From Lachnospiraceae bacterium (GTDB taxonomy: Bacteria > Bacillota > Clostridia > Lachnospirales > Lachnospiraceae), in contig JAFRVX010000034.1 in the NCBI GenBank assembly GCA_017438305.1, forward strand, positions 1 through 48,409: a stretch of DNA of 48,409 nucleotides, given 5' to 3'. Under the pieces are notes generated by a model. It did no database searches. It was given only the letters and a program-made list of their open reading frames with translations, and was not told where the DNA came from. Numbering within the stretch: position 1 is the first letter of the stretch; each line of letters starts with the position of its first letter. A program made the translations under genes and the position numbers. Of the stretch, positions 8,611 through 17,086 are shown piece by piece.

Positions 8611-9841
8611 CGGAACAGAAGAGAAGATCAGCGGTTTCCGGCTGCTCAGATCCATTCTGGCGGAGGGGCTTGTCTATATACCGGAGGACGGCTTTTCCTA
8701 TGAGAACGGCCGTCACAGGATCCGGGATATCGCCTTCTCGGATGAATTGCGGTATGAGACCGGGCTGGCGGAAAACCTGAGGGAGATCACGGAAAACATC
8801 GTCCGGCTCTTTTATTATGTGGAAGAGGATCCGTATTTTTTTGAGGATCTGGAGCATATCGGCAGCCTGCTGCGGCCGGTGATCCGGTATGAAGACCTGA
8901 CGGGCATGACCCTTCTGTACCTGTTTACCCTGCCCCTGATCCGGCTCTCGAAGATCCGGGACAGCATCGTCATCGCCGCTGATGAAATGGTGCTGAACAA
9001 CCTTCCGGACGCGGAAAACAGGCTGAAGGCCATGGTCAGGAAGTGCCTCGCGTACACTCATGACGAAGAGGTGCGGATAACAGTTGAAAAAAGTGATGCC
9101 AGCCTGTATACTACTATCAGGATCGTTCCGGGAATGGAAGCCACCTTTTCCTCTGAAGAAACGACGGAAGAGGAAAAACGGCTTACGTTCCGGGAACAGA
9201 ATGTACGGAAAAATTTCGCGCTGGCCATGGAACGGGTCTCCGACGTGATCCGGAGCCTGGAGAAGGAGAATCCGGAAGCCGGCGTCCTTACGGGAAGACC
9301 CTTCCCCGAAAGACCGGAGAAGGCTGAGACCGGAGAACCCGAAAAGACTGAGACCGAAGAAACTGAAGGTACCCCGGAGTCTGAAGGATCTGAGACCGAA
9401 GTACCTGAAAATACCCTGGTGCCTGAAAAGGCATATCCCGGCAGCCGGGCGGAAGAGGGATGGAAAGAAGTGCGGTGCAGCCATATCGTCCTGTCTCTTC
9501 CGAAGGTTTTTTCCGAAATACCGAGGGAAAAAGCCGGTGAGCAGAACGGAGACCGGGCTGGGGAACAGACCTCGGACCGGGTATTTATGTCCCCCTCCGG
9601 GGAATGCAGCGTGCGCGTACTGGATTTCCAGCCGGAGGAGACGCTGCCTCGCCGGTATCTGCTTTCCGAAGAGACGGATCCCGAAGATCCGGCCCGTCTC
9701 CTGTACGACTGCTTTGTCCAGACCGGCGGCGGGGTACAGCATCTTTTCTTTGAATTTAAGAAAGCCGGTCAGGAAGAAAGAGAAGATTTCCGAAAAATAA
9801 TTGAAGAGGTTTTAAGGAGTATAAGATGGCTTCAACAGTGA
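8600..9841 (+). CDS. Uncharacterised 413-residue protein between trmD and hprK
   Basis: I do not recognise this protein. It has no signal peptide or membrane helix. Residues 1-200 look like a mixed alpha/beta domain, rich in acidic residues and helices (for example SIVIAADEMVLNNLPDAENR). Residues 235-280 are a Glu/Thr/Pro linker with a loosely repeated (E/K)TE pattern. Residues 290-413 form a second small domain (HIVLSLPKVFSEIP ... GECSVRVLDFQPEE ... LLYDCFVQTGGGVQHLFFEF) ending in an amphipathic helix. The start at 8600 lies inside trmD, and the end contains the hprK ribosome binding site and start, so the gene is locked into the operon. Long antisense frames here are judged to be shadows. 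Confidence 0.8.
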   Translation: MIINGTEEKISGFRLLRSILAEGLVYIPEDGFSYENGRHRIRDIAFSDELRYETGLAENLREITENIVRLFYYVEEDPYFFEDLEHIGSLLRPVIRYEDLTGMTLLYLFTLPLIRLSKIRDSIVIAADEMVLNNLPDAENRLKAMVRKCLAYTHDEEVRITVEKSDASLYTTIRIVPGMEATFSSEETTEEEKRLTFREQNVRKNFALAMERVSDVIRSLEKENPEAGVLTGRPFPERPEKAETGEPEKTETEETEGTPESEGSETEVPENTLVPEKAYPGSRAEEGWKEVRCSHIVLSLPKVFSEIPREKAGEQNGDRAGEQTSDRVFMSPSGECSVRVLDFQPEETLPRRYLLSEETDPEDPARLLYDCFVQTGGGVQHLFFEFKKAGQEEREDFRKIIEEVLRSIRWLQQ

Positions 9842-10782
9842 CCGTGGCCAGGCTGGCCAAACGCATGAACCTCCAAAATCTGACTGAACAGGTCGACCTT
9901 GAACACCGCGACATCAGGATGCCGGACATCAACCGGCCGTCTCTTCAGTTCACGGGATTCTGGGATTTCTTCGAGCCCGCCCGTGTCCAGATCGTCGGCA
10001 AGGTGGAATACACCTATCTGATGAAGATGGACCATGAGGAGCAGGTGCAGATCGAAGGCGAGTTTCTGGATAAGCAGGTGCCCTGCATCATCTTTGCCAG
10101 AAACCAGGTGCCCAATCCGGAATTTATCGATATGGCCAATGAAAAGGGCGTTCCCCTGCTCATGACCGAAAAATCCACGTCCCTGATCACGTCGGATATC
10201 ATTACCTGGCTGCACACGGTGCTGGCGCCCATGGTATCCATCCACGGCGTGCTGGTGGACGTTTACGGCGAAGGCGTGCTGATCACCGGCGAATCCGGCA
10301 TCGGTAAATCCGAAGCCGCCATCGAGCTGATCAAGCGGGGCCACCGCCTGGTCTCGGACGACGTAGTGGAGATCCGCCGGGTCTCCGACAACCAGCTGAT
10401 CGGGTCGGCGCCGGCCATCACCAGGCATTTTATTGAGCTTCGGGGCATCGGCATCGTGGACGTCAAGACCCTGTTCGGCGTAGAAGCGGTCAAAACCACC
10501 CAGCAGATCGATCTGGTCATCCAGCTCCAGGACTGGAACAAGGATGACGAATACGACCGCATGGGCATGGAAGACGATTATATCGAATATCTCGGAAATA
10601 AGGTGGTCTGCCACCATCTGCCGGTCCGTCCCGGACGGAACCTGGCCATTATCGTAGAAGCGGCGGCCGTCAACCACCGCCAGAAAAAAATGGGTTATAA
10701 TGCCGCACAGGCGCTGTATCAGCGGGTACAGGACGTGCTGGGCGGGACACTGACTGAGGACAGCGATGAGTTTTTATTCTGA
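9826..10782 (+). CDS. hprK: HPr kinase/phosphorylase
   Basis: HPrK phosphorylates, and with inorganic phosphate dephosphorylates, Ser46 of HPr or Crh, linking glycolytic state to carbon catabolite repression. The N-terminal domain is followed by the P-loop GESGIGKS at about residues 155-162, the signature IELRGIGIVDVKTLFG and the C-terminal NLAIIVEAAAVNHR. 318 residues, normal. AAGGAG lies before the ATG; it overlaps the upstream gene by 16 bases and murB by 17. A possible target is encoded three genes downstream (12437-12691). Confidence 0.97.
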   Translation: MASTVTVARLAKRMNLQNLTEQVDLEHRDIRMPDINRPSLQFTGFWDFFEPARVQIVGKVEYTYLMKMDHEEQVQIEGEFLDKQVPCIIFARNQVPNPEFIDMANEKGVPLLMTEKSTSLITSDIITWLHTVLAPMVSIHGVLVDVYGEGVLITGESGIGKSEAAIELIKRGHRLVSDDVVEIRRVSDNQLIGSAPAITRHFIELRGIGIVDVKTLFGVEAVKTTQQIDLVIQLQDWNKDDEYDRMGMEDDYIEYLGNKVVCHHLPVRPGRNLAIIVEAAAVNHRQKKMGYNAAQALYQRVQDVLGGTLTEDSDEFLF

Positions 10783-11671
10783 TCTCTGCGCCGTCCTGGG
10801 TGCAGACAACATACGGACGGACGAAAGTCTGAAAAATCATACGACTTTCCAGACGGGGGGAAACTGTGACTATTTCCTGATGCCGGAGAATGCGGAAGCC
10901 TTAAGGACTTCGGTCAGGATCCTTCAGGAGAATCAGATCCCTTACTTTGTGCTGGGAAGGGGCAGCAACATCCTGGTGTCCGATAAGGGCTTCAGGGGAG
11001 CGGTCATCTCGCTGAAACAGCATTTCCGGAACATAGAGATCTATGGAACGCATATGATCTGCGGAGCCGGCGTCATGATGCACGAGGCTGCCAAAGCCGC
11101 CGCGAGAGCCGGCCTTTCCGGCTTCGAGTTTGCTTCAGGTATCCCCGGAACCATAGGGGGCGGCCTGAGGATGAATGCCGGCGCCTACGGTCCCGAGTTT
11201 AAGGATATCGTTACGGAGGCGGTGCTGCTTCTGAAGGACGGAAACGTCCGGACCTTTCCCAATGAAGAACTGAAATTCACCTACCGCTCCTCCATCGTCA
11301 AAGAGCTGGAGGCGGTGGTGCTGTCGGTGTCTTTTCTGCTGGAGCCGGGAGATCCGGAGGGGATCTTTAAGAAGATCACGGAACTCGGTGTAAGGCGGAA
11401 AGACCGCCAGCCTCTGGAATACGGTTCAGCGGGTTCCACCTTTAAGCGGCCGCCCGGAAAGTATGCCGGCGCTGTGATCGAGCAGGCGGGTCTGAAGGGC
11501 TACCGGTACAAAAATGCCGGGGTTTCGGAGAAGCATGCGAATTTCGTGATCAATTACGGAGGCGCCACTTCCGAAGAGATCTATCATGTTATCCGCCATG
11601 TTCAGGAAGTGGTGAAGGAAAAAGACGGACTGGACCTGGAACCTGAGGTACTGTTTATAGGAGAATTCTGA
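10766..11671 (+). CDS. murB: UDP-N-acetylenolpyruvoylglucosamine reductase
   Basis: MurB reduces UDP-GlcNAc-enolpyruvate to UDP-MurNAc with NADPH and FAD, the second committed step of peptidoglycan synthesis. The FAD-binding part is seen in GRGSNILVSDKGFRG; the catalytic serine motif YGSAGSTFKRPPG and the final glutamate in LEPEVLFIGEF are present. 301 residues, type II short form as in other Firmicutes. It sits between hprK and whiA with overlaps or a 1-base gap. In many Clostridia rapZ and glmR (yvcK) come next; here they are missing. Confidence 0.97.
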   Translation: MSFYSDLCAVLGADNIRTDESLKNHTTFQTGGNCDYFLMPENAEALRTSVRILQENQIPYFVLGRGSNILVSDKGFRGAVISLKQHFRNIEIYGTHMICGAGVMMHEAAKAAARAGLSGFEFASGIPGTIGGGLRMNAGAYGPEFKDIVTEAVLLLKDGNVRTFPNEELKFTYRSSIVKELEAVVLSVSFLLEPGDPEGIFKKITELGVRRKDRQPLEYGSAGSTFKRPPGKYAGAVIEQAGLKGYRYKNAGVSEKHANFVINYGGATSEEIYHVIRHVQEVVKEKDGLDLEPEVLFIGEF

Positions 11672-11672
11672 A

Positions 11673-12440
11673 ATGTCATTTTCTTCCCGGGTAAAGGATG
11701 AGCTGAAGCAGATCATGCCGGAAAAGGAGCACTGCTTAAGAGCCGAGATCGCAGGGATCCTTCACGGAGGCCTTCAGGAGGAATATCCGAAGAGCCTGAA
11801 TCCGCTGCTGGCCGCCCTTTACGCCGGTCTTTCCTCAAAGGACTTTGATCCCGCAGATGCCGAGATCCTGCAGCGTCCCTGCTGCAAAAAGGCCTATATC
11901 CGGGGGCTGTTCCTGTCAAGCGGGACCGTTTCGGACCCGGAAAAGATGTATCATCTCGAGATGGTCTTCCGGACGCAGGAAGAGGCCCGGGAATTCCGCA
12001 GCCTGCTGAAGCTGAACGGAATCCCCTCTAAGGTCATTGAACGGAAAAACCGGTTTGTGGTATATTTAAAAGAAGGCGATGTCATCGTGGATTTCCTGGC
12101 CCTGATCGGGGCGTCGGCGTCCCTGCTCGCCTTTGAAAATACCCGTGTATATAAAGAAGTCAGAAACGCTGTCAACCGGCAGGTCAACTGTGAGACCGCC
12201 AACCTGGAAAAGACCATTTCCGCAGCGATTTCCCAGACTCAAGCCATAGAAAAGATCAAAAGCCTGAACTTATACTCACTTCTGCCGGCCCCCATCAGGG
12301 AACTTGCGGAAATGAGGCTGGAATATCCCGAAAGCTCTTTAAAGGAGCTCGGGGAAATGATGGATCCTCCGGTATCCAAATCGGGGGTCAATCACAGGAT
12401 GCGAAAGCTGTTAAGTATCGCAGAGGAGGAAAGATTGTGA
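11673..12440 (+). CDS. whiA: DNA-binding protein WhiA (short form)
   Basis: WhiA is a LAGLIDADG-derived DNA-binding protein; in streptomycetes it activates sporulation-division genes, and in Bacillus it affects division and chromosome segregation. The opening MSFSSRVKDEL and the block CCKKAYIRGLFLSSGTVSDP are typical. The homing-endonuclease-like core and the C-terminal HTH (SLKELGEMMDPPVSKSGVNH) are intact. At 255 residues it is about 50-60 shorter than the usual ~310-316; the deficit lies between the first 20 residues and the CCKKAY block, so the first N-terminal subdomain is abbreviated. The gene overlaps the next by 4 bases. Confidence 0.93.
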   Translation: MSFSSRVKDELKQIMPEKEHCLRAEIAGILHGGLQEEYPKSLNPLLAALYAGLSSKDFDPADAEILQRPCCKKAYIRGLFLSSGTVSDPEKMYHLEMVFRTQEEAREFRSLLKLNGIPSKVIERKNRFVVYLKEGDVIVDFLALIGASASLLAFENTRVYKEVRNAVNRQVNCETANLEKTISAAISQTQAIEKIKSLNLYSLLPAPIRELAEMRLEYPESSLKELGEMMDPPVSKSGVNHRMRKLLSIAEEERL

Positions 12441-12691
12441 AAAGCGAGACCGTAACGATTTCCCTGGGAGAAAGTCAGGATACCATGTCTCTGGCCTATT
12501 GTGTTCAGACTGCCTGCAATTTCTCTTCAAGGATCCATCTGACGGACGGGACCAGAAAGATCAATGCCAAGAGCATCATGGGCATGCTGTCCCTGGGGGT
12601 TGCCCTGGGCGACAGGATCACGGTGGAAGCGGAAGGACCGGACGAAGAGGCCGCTGTGCAAGCCGTCTGTGAAGCCCTGGAAGGCAGGTAA
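12437..12691 (+). CDS. HPr-family protein, Crh-like (Ser46 kept, His15 lost)
   Basis: The 84 residues follow the HPr fold: VQTA at 23-26 and the regulatory block NAKSIMGMLSLG with Ser46 at exactly the HPr position. The PTS site is gone: where HPr has IHARPA, this protein reads QDTMSL, so position 15 is Asp and Arg17 and Pro18 are also replaced. It therefore should not carry phosphate from enzyme I, but could be modified on Ser46 by HPrK, as Bacillus Crh is. GTG start at 12437 with GAGGAGG upstream, overlapping whiA by 4 bases. The whiA-crh adjacency matches Bacillus. That it is a regulator rather than a transporter part is inference. Confidence 0.88.
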   Translation: MKSETVTISLGESQDTMSLAYCVQTACNFSSRIHLTDGTRKINAKSIMGMLSLGVALGDRITVEAEGPDEEAAVQAVCEALEGR

Positions 12692-12732
12692 GGCGTTTTT
12701 CTGAAGAAACGGCTTAAGTCAGGAGGACGTGT

Positions 12733-14517
12733 ATGAATGAGAGGCTTGAGGCTTTAAGGAGCCTCATGAAAGAAAGAAACATCGACATTTACGTCGTGCC
12801 GACGGCGGATTTTCACGAATCCGAGTATGTCGGGGCGTATTTTGCGTGCAGGAGATACCTGACAGGCTTTACCGGCTCCGCCGGCATCGCCATCGTCGCG
12901 GCGGATGAAGCGGCCCTTTATACCGACGGACGGTATTTCCTCCAGGCTGAAGAGCAGCTGAAAGGATCCGGGTTTACCCTGTTCCGCACCGGCGAAAAGG
13001 GCGTGCCGTCCATGGAAGCCTTTATGGAAGAAAAGCTTCCGGAGGGCGGATGCATCGGCTTTGACGGCCGCGTGGTAAACGCAGCCTGGGGGCAGCGGCT
13101 CAAAACAATTGCGGAAAAGAAGGGCGGAAGCCTGGCCACGGTTTATGACCTGGTGGATGAGATCTGGACGGACCGCCCGGAAATGTCTAAGGAAAAGATC
13201 TGGCTGCTCCCGGAAGACTATACGGGAGAATCGGCCGCTTCAAAAATAAAACGGCTTCAGGATAAGATGGAGGAAGAGAACGCCAGCATGCATATCATCA
13301 CCTCGCTGGACGATATCGCCTGGATCCTGAATATCCGCGGCAATGATGTCCGTCACTGCCCGGTGGTGCTGTCGTATCTGATCCTTTCCCAAAAAGGCTG
13401 CGTCTTCTATGTGGATGAAGAAAAGCTGACGGAAGAGGTCAGGGCTTATCTTGCGGAAAACGGCGTGACCGCAGCGCCTTACAACGATATCTACGCCGTT
13501 GCGGACGCCCTCTCCGAGCGGGAGGTGGGCAGGGTCCTGCTGGATTCCGGCCGCATCAATTACCGGCTGTACGAGGCTATTTCACGATCCTGTGAGATCG
13601 TGGACCGGGAGAATCCCTCCCAGATGATGAAGGCCTGCAAGAATCCGGCCGAAGTGGAGAATATCCGCTATGCCCACGTGAAGGACGGCGTGGCCCTGGT
13701 GAAGTGGCTGAAGTGGCTCAAGGAAAGCGTCGGGAAGGAAGCCCTTACCGAGATCTCAGTCTCCGACAAGCTGGAAGCCTTCCGGAGTGAGCAGGAGCAT
13801 TTCCTGGACATTTCCTTCGGCACCATCGCCGGTTATGAAGAGCACGGCGCCATCATCCATTACGGCGCGACGGAAGAGACCAACGCGGAAATACAGCCGA
13901 AGGGTTTTCTGCTGGTGGATTCCGGCGGACATTACCTGGAAGGTTCCACGGATATTACCAGGACCATCGTCATGGGACCTGTGACCGACGAACAGAAGGA
14001 TCTGTTTACCATCGTCCTTAGGAGCAACCTGAATCTGGCTGCCGCGAAATTCCCCCGGGGCGTAAGCGGCGCGAATCTGGACATTCTGGCCCGGGAACCC
14101 TTATGGGAACTGGGGCTTGACTATAGGCACGGCACCGGGCACGGCGTGGGAAATCTGCTCAATATCCACGAGGGACCCAACTCTTTCCGGTGGCGTATCG
14201 GCAATAAAAACGTGCCCTATGAAGAGGGCATGATCACATCGGACGAGCCGGGCGTTTATCTGGACCACCGTTTCGGCATCCGGCATGAAAACGAACTGCT
14301 GTGCCGGGTCGAAGAAGAGACGGAGTACGGAGAATTTTTAGGTTTTGAAACCATAACCTATTGTCCTTTTGATCTGGAGGCTGTGAATCCGGAGCTTTTA
14401 TCCCCCAGGGAAAAGAAGCTTCTGAACGAGTATCACAAATTGGTCTTCAGGACACTGGCGCCTTATCTGACAAACGAAGAGAAGCTTTGGCTTCGTTATG
14501 AAACAAGGGAGATCTGA
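12733..14517 (+). CDS. Xaa-Pro aminopeptidase, M24B family (three-domain type)
   Basis: This metallopeptidase removes an N-terminal residue preceding proline. At 594 residues it is the long form, like eukaryotic XPNPEP1, with two creatinase-like N-terminal domains (residues ~1-300) and a pita-bread catalytic domain. Metal ligands are visible: Asp396 in DSGGHY, Asp407 in STDITRT, His470 in HGTGHGVG, Glu in SDEPGVY and Glu in RHENELL. No signal peptide, so cytoplasmic. AGGAGG precedes the ATG. It is followed after 2 bases by a second aminopeptidase, suggesting joint peptide turnover. Confidence 0.95.
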   Translation: MNERLEALRSLMKERNIDIYVVPTADFHESEYVGAYFACRRYLTGFTGSAGIAIVAADEAALYTDGRYFLQAEEQLKGSGFTLFRTGEKGVPSMEAFMEEKLPEGGCIGFDGRVVNAAWGQRLKTIAEKKGGSLATVYDLVDEIWTDRPEMSKEKIWLLPEDYTGESAASKIKRLQDKMEEENASMHIITSLDDIAWILNIRGNDVRHCPVVLSYLILSQKGCVFYVDEEKLTEEVRAYLAENGVTAAPYNDIYAVADALSEREVGRVLLDSGRINYRLYEAISRSCEIVDRENPSQMMKACKNPAEVENIRYAHVKDGVALVKWLKWLKESVGKEALTEISVSDKLEAFRSEQEHFLDISFGTIAGYEEHGAIIHYGATEETNAEIQPKGFLLVDSGGHYLEGSTDITRTIVMGPVTDEQKDLFTIVLRSNLNLAAAKFPRGVSGANLDILAREPLWELGLDYRHGTGHGVGNLLNIHEGPNSFRWRIGNKNVPYEEGMITSDEPGVYLDHRFGIRHENELLCRVEEETEYGEFLGFETITYCPFDLEAVNPELLSPREKKLLNEYHKLVFRTLAPYLTNEEKLWLRYETREI

Positions 14518-14519
14518 CA

Positions 14520-15923
14520 ATGGAAAAGAAAAATGCATGGCTGGGATACAGTGATGAGAATCTGAAGGAACTGGAAGAACTGAATGAAGCTTATAAGGCC
14601 TTCATTTCCGATTCCAAGACCGAAAGACGCAGCGTGATCAACGCGGTAAAAGCTGCCGAGAAGGCAGGCTATGTGGATCTGAATACGGTGATCGAAGAGG
14701 GCAGGACCCTGAAGGCCGGTGACAAGGTTTACGCCAACGGCATGGGGAAGACTCTGGCGCTCTTCAACATCGGTGAAGAACCGCTGGAAAAGGGTCTGAA
14801 CATCCTGGGCGCCCATATCGACTCTCCCAGGATCGACGTCAAGCAGATCCCCTTATATGAGGAAGCGGACTTTGCGTTCCTGGACCTTCACTATTACGGC
14901 GGCATCAAAAAATATCAGTGGGTGACCCTGCCCCTTGCCATGTACGGTGTTGTGGTGAAGAAGGACGGCACGGTGGTGGACGTTGCCATCGGCGACGATG
15001 AAAATGACCCGGTCCTCGGCATTACGGATCTCTTGATCCATCTGGCACAGGATCAGATGCAGAAGAACGCGGCGAAGGTCATTGAAGGCGAAGACCTGAA
15101 CCTGATGATCGGCTCAAGACCCTTAAAGGCTGATGAGGATGCCGATGAAAAGGACAAGCCGAAGGAAGCCGTCAAGGCCAACATCCTGAAGTTCCTGAAG
15201 GAAAAGTACGATATCGAAGAAGATGATTTCATCTCCGCCGAGCTGGAAGTGGTTCCCGCAGGAAAGGCCCGGGACTTCGGTCTGGACCGTTCCATGGTCA
15301 TGGGCTACGGCCAGGACGACCGCGTCTGCGCCTTTACGTCCCTCGCGGCGCAGCTCAGCGTGGAACATCCGAAGAAAACGGCGGTATGTCTGCTTACGGA
15401 TAAGGAAGAGATCGGTTCTGTCGGAGCCACCGGCGCCCAGTCCGCCTTCTTCGAGAATGCGGTGGCGGAGATCCTGAACACCATGGGCATCGATTCCAAC
15501 CTGGCGGTAAGACGGACCCTTCAGCATTCCCGCATGCTTTCTTCCGACGTTACGGCCGCCTTTGATCCCAACTATCCGGCTGTTATGGAAAAGAAGAATG
15601 CTGCCTTCTTCGGCCAGGGTATCTGCTTCATGAAATTCACCGGCCGGGGCGGCAAGTCCGGCTCCAACGACGCCAACGCGGAATACGTTGCGGTGATCCG
15701 GAAGATCATGGACGACAACGGCGTCCGTTTCCAGACCTCCGAGCTTGGCCGCGTGGACGTGGGCGGCGGCGGAACCATTGCCTATATCAGCGCCAATTAC
15801 GGGATGGAAGTCATCGATGCCGGGGTACCGGTGCTTTCGATGCATGCTCCCTGGGAGATCTGTTCAAAGTCCGATATTTATGAAGCCAAGAAGGCTTATG
15901 AGGCCTTCCTGAAAGACGCGTGA
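14520..15923 (+). CDS. M18 family aminopeptidase
   Basis: This is a zinc aminopeptidase of family M18 (aminopeptidase I type), a cytoplasmic tetrahedral enzyme that trims N-terminal residues, often acidic or hydrophobic. Motifs: GAHIDSPRID (first zinc ligand and catalytic Asp), GYGQDDRVCAF (bridging Asp), DKEEIGSVGATG (catalytic Glu and ligand), and the C-terminal SMHAPWEICSKSD with the last histidine. 467 residues, normal. It starts 2 bases after the M24B gene stop, so the two form one unit; the next gene is 175 bases away. Confidence 0.95.
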   Translation: MEKKNAWLGYSDENLKELEELNEAYKAFISDSKTERRSVINAVKAAEKAGYVDLNTVIEEGRTLKAGDKVYANGMGKTLALFNIGEEPLEKGLNILGAHIDSPRIDVKQIPLYEEADFAFLDLHYYGGIKKYQWVTLPLAMYGVVVKKDGTVVDVAIGDDENDPVLGITDLLIHLAQDQMQKNAAKVIEGEDLNLMIGSRPLKADEDADEKDKPKEAVKANILKFLKEKYDIEEDDFISAELEVVPAGKARDFGLDRSMVMGYGQDDRVCAFTSLAAQLSVEHPKKTAVCLLTDKEEIGSVGATGAQSAFFENAVAEILNTMGIDSNLAVRRTLQHSRMLSSDVTAAFDPNYPAVMEKKNAAFFGQGICFMKFTGRGGKSGSNDANAEYVAVIRKIMDDNGVRFQTSELGRVDVGGGGTIAYISANYGMEVIDAGVPVLSMHAPWEICSKSDIYEAKKAYEAFLKDA

Positions 15924-15989
15924 GTCTGAAGGACGCAGGACTTTAAACGGCTTTAAGACGGAGCTGCTTTCGAAGAGCATCTTATAACA

Positions 15990-16082
15990 GACAGGACGCC
16001 AGTTTTTGTCCTGTCGGATAAAAGTAATAGATCAACACATTCAGGAGTAATGTCCGGGCCTTGCATACAGAGGGTCCGGACA
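15990..16082 (+). promoter_or_regulatory. Two inverted repeats in leader of glycosyltransferase gene
   Basis: GACAGGAC (15990-15997) and GTCCTGTC (16008-16015) form a perfect 8-bp stem with a 10-base loop. Further on, TGTCCGG (16051-16057) pairs with CCGGACA (16076-16082) over 18 bases, ending just before the AAGGAG of the next gene. Neither has a T-tail, so a protein operator or translational leader is more likely than termination. No clear promoter was found in the gap. Confidence 0.4.
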
Positions 16083-16098
16083 CTCTTAAGGAGCGGGG

Positions 16099-17070
16099 AT
16101 GAACGGTTCTGTGGACGCGGTTATAACCGTAACGGATCAGCAGGATAATCTTTCTGAAGTGCTGAAGAGCCTTCGGAATCAGACGATAAGCTATAAAAAT
16201 CTGATCATTGCAGTAAGGACAGGCCTCCTGGAGGAAGCGGTCCTGAAGGAGCTTGCCGCAAAATACCATGCCAGAACGATCCTTCTGGATGCGGACTATG
16301 AAGGCATGTTTTTTAATGCCGGGCTGAAGGCCTGCACTTCCGACTTTGTCCTTTTCATGGACGGTTCTGCCAGTCCCATGCGGAATGATCTGACAGCGCT
16401 GCTTCTGGAGGATATGAAGGAAGAATATACGGCAGTGTCCTTCGGACATCTGGTCTCGGATTTTTCGGCGCCTACCCGGTCCCGGGCCCAGCAGAGCTTT
16501 TTCTATCAGGAGGTCTCCGGCGATTACAGCTTCCGGGATATCTATAAATACGGCATGAGGGTGTTCATGCACCGGAATGCCTGTGCTTTATACCGGCGGT
16601 CGGCCTTTGAGAAGACCGGCGTGTTTGAAAACGTCTGCCTTTCCCGGCCGGAATACCTGTGGTGCGCCAGGGCACTCTACCAGGATCTTACGATCCACTA
16701 TAACGCGGACGCGCGGGTCAATTATAACCTGAAGCGTTCCCTTAAGGCCGCTTTCCAGGACAGCTTCGACTGCGGCGTGCTGCAGGCCATGTATCCCCAG
16801 ATATTAGGGATGACGGTGCAGATGACGCGGATCTACGACGACCGGCCGTATCCGATCCTGAACGTTTCCATGGGAGAGATCTATGAGGACCAACGGGACT
16901 ATGCCGTCACCACTGCCCGGAAATACGGAGCGGTCCTTCCCGGTCCCGGCCTGTCCTTTTCGTGCCTTTTAAAGAAGCTGGGGGACAGACTGGGAAAATA
17001 CTATCACCGGCTGCCGCTTTCCTTTGTCAGGGCCTTCAGTTCCCGCAGGGAATACTGGGCTGTCAATTAA
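16099..17070 (+). CDS. Glycosyltransferase family 2-like protein
   Basis: The protein starts with a GT-A nucleotide-sugar fold: VDAVITVTDQQDNLSEVLKSL resembles the GT2 opening, and LLDADYEGMFFNAGLKACTSDFVLFMDGS is the usual stretch running into the metal site, here DGS rather than a classical DxD. The rest (to 323 residues) resembles acceptor-side regions of cell-wall polysaccharide glycosyltransferases. No membrane segment is evident. AAGGAG precedes the ATG. It lies 16 bases before a larger two-domain GT2 gene; together they probably add sugars to a surface glycan. Donor and acceptor cannot be told. Confidence 0.82.
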   Translation: MNGSVDAVITVTDQQDNLSEVLKSLRNQTISYKNLIIAVRTGLLEEAVLKELAAKYHARTILLDADYEGMFFNAGLKACTSDFVLFMDGSASPMRNDLTALLLEDMKEEYTAVSFGHLVSDFSAPTRSRAQQSFFYQEVSGDYSFRDIYKYGMRVFMHRNACALYRRSAFEKTGVFENVCLSRPEYLWCARALYQDLTIHYNADARVNYNLKRSLKAAFQDSFDCGVLQAMYPQILGMTVQMTRIYDDRPYPILNVSMGEIYEDQRDYAVTTARKYGAVLPGPGLSFSCLLKKLGDRLGKYYHRLPLSFVRAFSSRREYWAVN

Positions 17071-17086
17071 GAAACGGAGGACAGAT

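Noticed and set aside
8585..9742. 385-codon open frame on the minus strand opposite the 413-residue gene
   Set aside because: It runs the length of a plus-strand gene that is locked by overlaps to trmD and hprK, has no ribosome binding site, and reads as Phe/Arg/Gly-rich antisense of a Glu-rich protein.
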